Source of the DNA: Romanomermis culicivorax
Taxonomy: Eukaryota > Nematoda > Enoplea > Mermithida > Mermithidae
Assembly (NCBI GenBank): GCA_963922205.1
Contig: CAWUHX010000371.1
Location: 194,560-258,559, forward strand
Direction of reading: 5' to 3'
DNA length: 64,000 bases
A program made the translations under genes and the position numbers. Shown here piece by piece: positions 45,601-55,399 of the stretch; positions within the stretch are counted from its first letter, which is position 1, and each line of letters opens with the position of its first letter. The notes under the pieces are model-generated. The model had not been told where the DNA came from, ran no database searches, and worked only from the letters and a program-made list of their open reading frames with translations.

Positions 45601-48600
45601 AATTCCGGTAATGTTTAATATTCACACTGGTGTAGTGCACATGTGATTGATAAGCAAAGGCACTATTCACTGTATTTGAAAGACATTGTATTTGACTACC
45701 TGAACAGTTTTCACACATTCTTTTCATTGAGCATGTCTCAGTTGTCACAATCCACTGAACAAATATTTTTGGTCAAGATGACATTGTGAAAAATGTTGCT
45801 TATTCAACTGGAGTGTAGTCATAGGTTTTATATGAGCCCTGCAGATGCTTTTATGCAACAAAAAAATTAATACTCTCTATTTTCAGGTGCACTCATGTCA
45901 CCTACAATAGCAAGAATAAGTTTTGTTTTTTGCAACATGCTGATACAAAGCAACAGATTCTGGACACACGCTATGACTCATACAACTATGCTTGGTGTGT
46001 TTACTATATTGGTGAAGATCGTTTTGGGGCAGCAGCAGCACTTACCACTATGAAACCCGACACTGCAACCACTCTAGATTCAGTTTTGAAGAGTAAGATA
46101 AATCTTTATCTTCCTCACTATATGAATGAAGTATGGGTATTAGTGTTCCTTGTCAATGACTGGGAAAATGAAACAATATCTAAATGTTCAGTTGGCAGAG
46201 AATACATACTGACAAATGTTTCTTTTATAAGACTAGCAGATGTTATGGAATACTTTTTAGAATAGTACTAGGCAACAGAAACAATGTTTGAAACTATACA
46301 ATACAACAGAAGAAGGCAATGCAATGTAATACAGCAAAGTGAAACACTATCAATACAATACTAGGCTATTCAGCACAATGCAATGTGCTGGGATTTAATG
46401 CAATTCCCTACTACATAATACTTCATTGTACAATACTATGTACAGTCCCACAAAATATAATACAATACCTTACCCCAGAACAGAATACAATGTAATACAA
46501 TACAGTTTAAATACAATAATATACAATACAATGCAATACAACACAATACAAAACAACGCAATAGAATACAATCCAATACAATACAATACAAAACAATACA
46601 ATACAATACAATACAAAACAATACAATACAATACAATAGAATGCAATACAATACAATACAATACAATACAATACAATACAATACAATACAATACAAAACA
46701 ATACAATACAATACAATGCAATACAATACAATACAATACAATGCAGTACAATACAATACAATACAATACAATACAATACAATACAATACAATACAATACA
46801 ATACAATACAGTACAGTACAGTACAGTACAATACAATACAATACAATACAATACAATACAATACAATACAATACAATACAATACAATACAATACAATACA
46901 ATACAATACAATACCATAAAATACAATACAATACAATACAATACAATACAATACAATACAATACAATACAATACAATACAATACAATACAATACAATACA
47001 ATACAATACAATACAATACAATACAATACAATACAATACAATACAATACAATACAATACAATACAATACAATACAATACAATACAATACAATACAATACA
47101 ATACAATACAATACAATACAATACAATACAATGCAATACAATACAATACAATACAATACAATACATTGCAATACAATACAGTCCAATGCAATACAGTGCA
47201 ATACACTGTAGTGCAACACAAAATATTGCAATACATTACCATGATGTACAATACAGTGGAAGACAATAGAGAAAAACACAATACAGTCAAATACAGTCTG
47301 CTACAATGCAATACAGTGCAATATGCTTGAAATCTGAATCATACAACACAATAGCATGCAATAGAATACAAAAGATAGCTCTCTGTAAGAGATTGCTTGG
47401 GTGTCTCCCTTGTAAGATGAATGTCAGGAAATCTTTTTAGATTTCATAATTGAAGAGCGTTGTGGTTGGCGTGGTTTTGACTTATCCAGTCTCAGGAACA
47501 TATCATCAGCTAAAGAGTGTGCAATGCAATGCTACAAATTATTCAGGTATTCTCGATAAATTTACACTTCTGTAGTGGACTTGGAATGTGGATAAACAAA
47601 GACACCATTTATTGTTTTTGAAAGACATTGTATTTGACAAGCTGAATAATTGTGACACATTCTATTCACTAAACATATTTTGGTTTTCACAATCTGTATT
47701 GCAAATTTTTTTGGTTTGGATGACATAGTTGAACTTGTTCTTTACCAAAGCCATAGTATTGTCTTATTTGTACCCAAATTTGTACCCTTGTACCCAAATT
47801 TTATTTGCACCCAAAAGGTGGTCTCATTCAACAAAATATTTTATCTACTAATTTTTCAGCTGCACTCACGTCTCATATAATGGAAACAATACATCATGCT
47901 TTTTAAAACACGCTGGTTCAAAACAACAGATTCTGGACTCACGCTACAATTCATACAACAATACTTGGTGTGTCTACTATAATGGTGATGATCGTTTCGA
48001 GGCAGCAGCACTAACAACTAGAAAACCGGAAACTTCAACAACACTTGATTCGGTCTTGAAAAGTAAGATAAATATTTTACATCCTCATTATATAAAATAA
48101 CTTCGGGATTTCCATGCTGCTTGTCCAGGACTTGAAATATGAAACCACATCGGAATTTCCAGGTAGCAGAGATATCATACCAACAAAAGTTTCTTTGATC
48201 ATACTGGTAGATGCAATGGAATACTATTTAGAACAGTACAATGCAGCAAAAACGCAATTCGAAACTATACGACACAACAGAAGAAGGCCATGCAATGTAA
48301 TTCAACAGGATATACAATCTAATGCAATTCAGTGGGATGCAAAGTGCTGGAATTCAATGCAATGCCTTACTCCTGATTCTTCATGATACAACACTATATA
48401 TAATCTTGCAAGATATTATATAATACCACAGAACAAAATACAATGTATTATAATACAATACAATTCAATACAATACAACATAAAGTAATACAATACAATA
48501 CAATACAAAACAATGCAATACAATACAGTGCAAAGCAATGCAATATTATACAATAAAATACAAAACATAACAATAGAATACAAAACATAACAATAGAATA

Positions 48601-50703
48601 CAATACAATACAGTACAAAGCAATGCAATACTATACAATAAAATACAAAACATAACAATAGAATACAAGACAATACAATAAAATACAATATGACACAATA
48701 CAGTACTACAATATGATGCAATACAATACAAAACAATGCAGTACAGTGTTACACAATACAATACAGGTCAATGTACTTTAAATGTAAATGATACAACACA
48801 ATAGCATGCAATTCAATACTATACAGTGCAATATTTTCGAAATCTGAATGCTACAATTCAATACCATGTAAAACAATACAAAGCATGGCTCTCTACAAGA
48901 GATTGCTCAGTTGGCTCTCTTATAAAATGAATCAGACAATCTTTTTTAGATTTCATTATCAACAAGGCCTGTGGTTGGCATGGTCTCGACCTATCTGGCC
49001 TAAAGAACATAGCATCTGCTAATGAATGTGCTGCTCAATGCTACAAAATATTCAGGTAATGTTGAATAATCACACTGCAGTAGTGGACTTGGAATGTGGA
49101 TTAGCAAAGACACCATTTAATGTGTTTGGAAGGGATTGTATTCGACCAGCTGAATAATTGTATCATATTCCTTTCATCCAACATGAGTTGGTGGCCACAA
49201 TCTGTCTTACAAGTTTTTTAGATTCACAGGACATAGTTTAATCTTTTTGTTATCTAACCAGAGTACAGTCGTACTTTTTGTTCGAGATGAGAAGATGTTC
49301 TCCAACAAAAAACTTCGTCCACTAATTTTTCAGGTGTACTCACTTCTCATATAATGGCAACAAAACGTCATGCTTTTTTAAACACGCTGATACAAAACAG
49401 CAGATTCTGGACACACGCTATGATTCATACAACAATGCTTGGTGTGGCTACTATAATGGTGGAGATCGCTTTGGGGCTGCTGCATCACTAAGCACTACGA
49501 AAGCCATATTAACAACAACTGCAAGCGCAGTTGCAAAACCAAGTAAGACAAATCTTTCACATCCTTATTAACTACAAGGACTCAAGAAGATCAATAGCTT
49601 GTCTATCACTCAGTATATACAATTATTTCCGAATTTTGAGCTAGAAATGCAAATCAATGCAGAACTGTACAATATTCGTATCAAAAAAAAACTAATCCAA
49701 TACAATACAACACTACATGACCCAATACAAAATGATAAAATAGAGTAGAAGCGGGACAATACGATGTTTTGCAATACGAAACATTACAACACAGTACACT
49801 ACAATGAAATGTGTGTAATACAATAAAATACAATGGCTTACTATACGATTCTATATGGAACAATACAATATATGATGCAAGGCAATAAGATACAATAGAA
49901 TAGGATAATACATGGGACAATACCATACATAACTGTACTTCCCTCAAAGGAATGCTCGCACAGTTCTGTCTTGAAATAGATATAAGAATTTTTTTCAGAG
50001 TTCACGATCCAGAAAGGTTGTGAATATGCCTTATACGACTTGACGCAGGTTTGGAATATTGGAAATCATAACATGTGTGCTATTCAATGCCAAATAAACA
50101 AGCGGTAAAGTAGAAGGATTCATATTGTTTTATGTAAGGTATTTACTGATTGTCCAAAAAGCAATATTCACACATACCTTTTACAAAAGGTATGTGTAAA
50201 TATTGCAGCATTTGCACGTGTCAAAATGCATACATTGGTTTACCTCAGTCTGATCACTGCAACTTCCAACAATTGTGTCTTTTGAATACTTTGAATTGAC
50301 ATTTAAAAAAGAGGGATCCTATCTCATGATCAAGAAATTATGATATCATTTCAGCAAATTGAGTAGTTTATTTCGATGCCATCATTCATGGTTAAATGTT
50401 GTGATACAGTTCTTTATGCTTTTAAAACACATGCCTTCCTTCTCATAATATTATCTCCTTGTTACATCTATATTTGATGGACATCAATTTTCTTTAAATG
50501 TACAATGAAGCTGCTTTTATTTAGCAAAATGTATTATATGATAAATTTCCAGCTGCACCCACGCCTCGTATAACTTTGGTAATCAAATATGTGCTCTGAA
50601 ACAAGCCAGTTCAGAAGCGCAAATTCAAGAGTCTCGCTGGCCGTTGGTTAATTCGTGGTGCATTTTGTATAATGGCGGGGATCGTTACGCACCAGCAGCT
50701 TGA
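42615..50703 (+). CDS. PAN-domain secreted protein gene III, complete (five PAN domains)
   Basis: Eleven exons: 42615-42669, 43252-43357, 43638-43843, 45502-45607, 45887-46092, 47441-47546, 47860-48062, 48950-49055, 49334-49542, 49999-50104 and 50553-50703 (stop TGA). Summed length is 1560 nt, in frame, 519 residues. Exon 1 starts at the first ATG after the conserved flank and encodes a signal peptide, MELFVVILLSLVGSFVCE; its phase-1 donor fits the next exon. Four A+B domains with Thr-rich linkers are followed by one C+D domain. Every domain keeps the six PAN/Apple cysteines. Linkers are likely O-glycosylated (inference). No membrane segment or anchor is seen, so the protein should be secreted. 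Ligand unknown. Confidence 0.78.
43252..43843 (+). other. PAN domain 1 of gene III (exons A4 + B4)
   Basis: A4 encodes NERCGWHNFDLYNIEN with cysteines 1-3 (ECTAECNKK). B4 encodes CTHVTYNGKNKFCFLQ, AWCAYYSGEDRF and the linker ALTTTKPEIATIPDS. Confidence 0.83.
43941..44074 (+). other. Candidate alternative terminal exon after B4 (E4)
   Basis: A TTTCCAG acceptor 97 bases past B4 is followed by a phase-1 frame TGREFILTNVIEYFLKQYKA that continues basic (NRRKPRK) to TAG 44072-44074. It ends before the TACAA array. Confidence 0.35.
44259..44800. repeat. (TACAA)n microsatellite in PAN gene III
   Basis: Perfect from about 44358 to 44738 (roughly 76 units), with sparse variants at both edges. It lies in the intron between PAN domains 1 and 2. 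The ORFs of 180-240 codons across it are artefacts of a stop-free pentamer. Confidence 0.96.
44801..45320. repeat. Mixed pentamer arrays (GATAT, TACGA, TACAA)
   Basis: The TACAA tract grades into a GATAT/GATAC array (44805-44940) and then a degenerate TACAA/CACAA array. All keep the 5-bp period. Confidence 0.85.
45502..46092 (+). other. PAN domain 2 of gene III (exons A5 + B5)
   Basis: A5 encodes NERCGWHGFDLHNLEN, close to the family consensus. B5 encodes CTHVTYNSKNKFCFLQ and AWCVYYIGEDRFGAAAAL, then a TTMKPDTATTLDS linker. Confidence 0.83.
46192..46265 (+). other. Candidate alternative terminal exon after B5 (E5)
   Basis: A TGTTCAG acceptor is followed by phase-1 GREYILTNVSFIRLADVMEY and a few more codons to TAG 46263-46265. 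The 99-base gap from B5 has no stop either, so intron retention would give the same end. Confidence 0.35.
46519..47170. repeat. (TACAA)n microsatellite, second tract
   Basis: About 130 units with occasional substitutions, perfect from about 46919 to 47132. It lies in the intron between PAN domains 2 and 3 of gene III. The overlapping 219-291-codon frames are artefacts. Confidence 0.96.
47441..48062 (+). other. PAN domain 3 of gene III (exons A6 + B6)
   Basis: A6 encodes IEERCGWRGFDLSSLRN. B6 encodes CTHVSYNGNNTSCFLKHAG, TWCVYYNGDDRFEAAA and the linker TTRKPETSTTLDS. More diverged than domains 1 and 2. Confidence 0.82.
48163..48386 (+). other. Candidate alternative terminal exon after B6 (E6)
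   Basis: The longest of the type after gene III domains: TTTCCAG acceptor, phase-1 frame open for 73 codons. It contains VDAMEYYLEQYNAAKTQFET and ends at TGA 48384-48386. Confidence 0.35.
48420..48780. repeat. Degenerate TACAA pentamer array
   Basis: Imperfect 5-bp units with internal duplication of a roughly 20-bp AAAACATAACAATAGAATAC block. It sits in the intron between PAN domains 3 and 4 of gene III. Confidence 0.85.
48950..49542 (+). other. PAN domain 4 of gene III (exons A7 + B7)
   Basis: A7 encodes NKACGWHGLDLSGLKN. B7 encodes CTHFSYNGNKTSCFFKH, AWCGYYNGGDRFGAAA and a TTTASA linker. Confidence 0.82.
49641..49720 (+). other. Candidate alternative terminal exon after B7 (E7)
   Basis: The acceptor here is TTTTGAG rather than TTTTCAG. 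The frame NANQCRTVQYSYQKKTNP continues to TGA 49718-49720 and is related to E2 and E3. Confidence 0.28.
49999..50703 (+). other. PAN domain 5 of gene III (exons C + D, C-terminal)
   Basis: C encodes FTIQKGCEYALYDLTQVWN. D (151 bp, shorter than the 199-bp D exons of genes I and II) encodes CTHASYNFGNQICALKQ and SWCILYNGGDRYAPAA, then stops. The Glu/Ala tail of the paralogues is missing. Confidence 0.82.
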
Positions 50704-53290
50704 ATGGTCATCATTCCTACTTAATAATGGTGAGATATCCTCGTTAGACACATTAGTGGCTTTGGTCACCTTCCTGCCCTTGTCCCTGATGTTGCTACAT
50801 ACGATCATCTGTAAACTTTTTGCAGTCAAGGTGTCCATATGATATTATTTTGCAGATTACTGCAAGGAAAAAATAGAATTTTTAATTTTGCAATTGCAGA
50901 TGGGAGTTATTTCTCAAAATTCTACATTTTTTGGTGTCGACGAGCAGGTTCCCTCTGTATTTTCGATGAGGTCAGTATTCCGTAGATTGCTGTAACGAGA
51001 AGTTAATTTTTCACCTTCAGCCTTTAGAAGCCTAAAACGTTTTGTCACTTTCTTCATTTGACTAGTTGGTTTTCTACATAATTTACATGACGTCAGATAA
51101 CTGTATCCATTCGCATCAATTTTTCCCTTTCCATCTACAGGTCTCGAAAATAGCACTAAAGCAAAATTTTCCATGCGTGTGGTGGTATAGTTTACGCGAT
51201 CAACGTTAAAGCTGAAATTTTGAAAAACGAGATTTCTGTTTAGATTTTGAAATCGAATTCAATTGATTTACCAATTTCCGAGCAATAAACATTCAAATTG
51301 ATTTCTTATTTCAGCTATCGGGGTTATTCTTCAAGCTCTTATCAGTTTTTTGAACGGAAAAATATTTTTGCAACTATCCGTAAATGAAATTTTTTCTACA
51401 GTACTATGTCGTTTCTGCTCGTGATTACTTCAGCGATTTTACTTACCTGAATTTTCACTTTGAGAATTAACTTTTGCATTATTGACGTGTAACTCGTTGT
51501 ACTTTTCTATTGGTCAAACACGCCTTTTCTAATAAATTTGAATTCGTGGTGTGTGGTCAGCTACAGCATGTCAGCTTTTTTGTATGTGTATTTTGGTCTA
51601 ATGCTATTTCTGACCTCGACTGCGCGAGGTCCAGACAACGAGCATATCTATCTAGCATTTGGTGAATTGTGATTGAATCGATGGTTTATCGATTGAAAAA
51701 ATCTATGAGGCTGAATCCACATCTTAAAACCGTAAAAAATCAAAATCGACGAAACAAAACAACAAATTTTCGCGGCAAAAGTTCTATGATCGTTTTAATT
51801 TTTGTAGTTCCACTCAAAATTTGAAAGGTTTAACTCCGTTTCAAGAATAATTAGCCTCATTTTAAAAATGAAAAAAGTATATTTACCAGTTTTTTCTTTA
51901 CAAAAAAATTCAAAACAAACAAAATATTGAATTCCTCAGTTTTTTTGTCCCACAGGTTTCAATTTTCCGCATAAAAGTGATAATTTTTCTACAGGAAAAT
52001 GTAAGTTTCTTGAGAAATTTTGAGTCTTATAACTAATTCCTCAAGAAAAATCACTTCCTTCTGATAAATATACGGATTATTTGTTGACTTATGCTTCGGA
52101 AAGAAGCTTTTTCCTTTCCTTCAGGATTAACATTTTGAAAAATATGCGTATCTGGAAACGTAACTTTTTAAAAAGAGATGTTATCTCTGAACATGATTGG
52201 CATTTGTTCTACGGACTGATGATTGGCGAAGAAAAACTGACGCAGAAATATTTATACAGTAGAAAATATTATTTAGATTTGATTCACACAGTAGTTTTTG
52301 TTTCTGATCCAAAAAATAAGCGACGAACTCAATTCTTTGGCGACACTAAAAAGATGAATAAGAGCAAAAACCACAACCAATGAAGAAAACAAGAAAAAAC
52401 TAGCGAAAACGAAGCAAAAAAATTAAAATTAAGAGAAAAAGGAATATCATCGCAAAAAGCAGGTGAAAAATCAAATGAACTGATATTGAGAAAATTTGAG
52501 AAATTAAGAACATAGGTAAAATAAACAAAACGTGATTAGATACCGTAAAAAATCGAAAAATAAAGAAATTATGCAAACGGAAAACAAACATATTGGCAAA
52601 AAAATTGAAAACCACAAAGAGAAAACAAAAGTAGAATTTAGAGAAGTAGGATGGAAAAAAACGATATGGAACATTAAAAAATATAAAAACAAAGAAATAA
52701 TTTCAAGAATATCTTAAAGCAAAAGCATAAATACAATAAACTTTTACTCGAAAATAAAAAATCAAAAAACGAAAAAAGAGTGAAAAAAGAAAATAAAAGA
52801 GAAACAAGAAACAGACTCCTAAAAGCGGAGAAAGAGGAAACAGGGGAAAATTAAAAAACAACAAAGTTATACAGTTGAAACGAAAAATCAAAGCCTAGAC
52901 TAAAAGAAAAAAAAACGAGGAAAATGAAAAAACAAACAAAAAACAAAAGGGAGAAAAACATAAAACGTAGAATTCACGTAGAATGATTTGTACATCAAAC
53001 AAGGAAAATCAAAAAAAGGTGAAAGAACAATGTCAAAAAAGAAGATAAACAAAAATCGAAATAAGAAGAGAAAAAAGGAAAGTAAAACAACTTCTCAAAA
53101 ACAACTAATTTTGACATGAAGGTTAAAAACAAAAAAATATAGTCAAGAAAGTAAACACAAGGAAAATAGGAAGTACGTAAAAATAGAGAACATACAACAA
53201 CAAAATAAAAAAAAACAAAAAATACTAATCTTTTTTTGCCCAGCCATCGAAACATGAATACGAACGAATAATTCCTGATCAAAACTCAGC
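50704..53290. repeat. Duplicated 3' flank of PAN gene III
   Basis: This matches the flanks of genes I and II in order: TTTTGCAGTCAAGGTG, ATCAACGTTAAAGCTGA, GCGCGAGGTCCAGAC, then the A-rich arm family of 13815-15000 (CTGACGCAGAAATATTTATA). Phe- or Lys-rich ORFs are compositional. No gene is seen. Confidence 0.65.
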
Positions 53291-53810
53291 GTCCGTCATC
53301 CGACGCCATTCTATAAGCAAGTTTCAGTTGAGATTATCGATGACGTCATTCTAACACTAAATTACTGTAGCAATTGAGACACTTTTTGTCTTCCATTTCC
53401 ATCACTTGCACATGTCACCTAAAATTCGCATTTTTTCATGTCGATGAGTAAGTTTCCGACATTTATCGATGACGTAATTTTTCCGGCATATTGCTGTATC
53501 GAACCGAATCAGTTTTTTTGCTCTAGCAGGCGTCACACGTTAACTTCTTGCGCAGATTACTGATTGGATCAATTACTGTCTTAATACTGCAAAAAATCTG
53601 CCGTTTTTTCATCTCGATAAGCAATTTCTCCAGATTTTCTGGATGAATTCGATTGCATGCACGTTACTGAAGCAAATAATATGAATTTCCTTGATGTGAA
53701 TATTCTCAAAGCATGTGCTGTTTTCTGACATTCATGCGCAAGTCTGTGAGATTTTCTCGTCGACGTCGATTGACAGTAGACTACTGTATCAATTGAAGTA
53801 AATTTTATCG
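53290..53810. repeat. TACTGTAG-type satellite, second block
   Basis: Continues the unit of 15050-16100: TCATTCTAACACTAAATTAC at 53347 is nearly identical to 15101, followed by GATGACGTAATTTT, GATTACTG and GACTACTGTATC units. Confidence 0.65.
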
Positions 53811-54104
53811 GCCTACAACTTATTCAGTAAGCTTAAGGTTAAAATTTTGCGTACAAAAACATGTCTTCATCATTACACAATTCACAAAAAACTCATATTT
53901 TTTTAAGTTCAAAAAAACTTCAAGTTAAGCTTCAAATTTCTAGGGATCCACGACGGATATGAATTCAAGCTCGACTCCAGGTTATAGCTGCAAGAAAGTT
54001 GAAAAAATCGAGATTGTGATTTTTTAAATCCACAAAAATTCATCTTTTTCATAAGAAACCCTCATATTCTTTCTCTCTTCAAATTTTTTTTTGAATTTTG
54101 CAGA

Positions 54105-55170
54105 AATTTTCAGACGTCAGATCACACAGAAAACAATACCTAGCAACTGCTCTGCATCGAATTTTTCCAAAAATAAACGTCGATCTAAACTTTTTTTCCT
54201 CCTGGAGCCACTTGATCTAATCCCGATAAAAAATTTGCGGAAATCTGGTCACACTGAAAACAATACCCAGTGACTGCCCTGCATCGAAATTCAACAAAAC
54301 AACTAATGATCAGCTAATTTTTTTACTTCCTGATCAACTCGATTCGATGAGAATCAAAATTTTGCAGACATCAGATCACACTGAAGACAATACCTAGCAA
54401 CTGCCCTGTATCGAATTCTTCAAAAACAACCATTGATCTGCTCTTGTATATACTTCCCGATCAACTTCATCAGATCTGAATCAAAAATTTGCAGATATTA
54501 GATCAAACTGAAATCAATACTTAGAAACTGTTCTGCATCAAAATTTTTCAAAAATAACTGTTGATCTGAAAATACTTGGGGACATCACATCCCACTGAAA
54601 ACAGTACCTAGCAACTGCTCTGCATCGAATTTCATCAGAAACAGTTGTACTAATTTTTCTACTGGTTTTTTATACTGATTTTTCTACTGATTTTCTACTC
54701 GTGGATCCACTTGATCTGATCCAGATAGAAAATTTAAAGACATCAGATCACTCTGACGAATATACCCAACAACTGCTCTGCATCGAATTTCATCAAAAAC
54801 AACCATTGATATCTGCTTTATACTCCCTTATCAACTTGAGTTGATCTATATCAAGTATTTGCAGACACCAGATCACACTGAAAAAAATACCTAGCAACTG
54901 CTCTGCGTCGAAGTTTTTCAAAAACAACTACTGATCTGCTCCTTTATATACTTCCCGATCAACTTCATCCGATCTATATCAAAAATTTGCAGACATCAGA
55001 TAACACTAAAACCAATACCTAACAACTGCTCTGCATCAAATTTCATCAAAATAACCATTGATCTGCTAATTTTTATACGATCTGCTCAAGTTGATCTGAT
55101 GGGGATGAAAAACTTGATGACTTCTGATCACACTGGAAACAATACCCAACAACTGCTTTGCATCGAAAGT
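54105..55170. repeat. Satellite array of roughly 125-bp units, nine copies
   Basis: The word CTAGCAACTGCTCTGCATCG, with variants, recurs at about 54142, 54267, 54391, 54522, 54606, 54766, 54890, 55017 and 55145. Most spacings are 124-131 bp. Each unit also has CAGATCACACTGAAAACAAT and GATCAACTTGATCTGAT words. Confidence 0.85.
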
Positions 55171-55399
55171 TGCAGCTGTCAGAGGAACCATCTCACATTA
55201 TAGTTATTTTGGTGCAAAACAATCTTCTCTCTTGGGCTAAAATTATGGTCAATCTTTGGACGGGCAAAACTGTTGCCACCACTCTCAATCCTTTTGTCCT
55301 GCGTGCCTTAATGTACCCACTCTTTTTTTAGAACACAATGTCAAATGTTCAATCCACATTGACAACCTCAAACGCTGGTACGTATGGCTATTTGTGCAG

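Noticed and set aside
46426-47311. 219-291-codon ORFs across the second TACAA tract
   Set aside because: Same artefact of a stop-free pentamer, located in an intron of PAN gene III.
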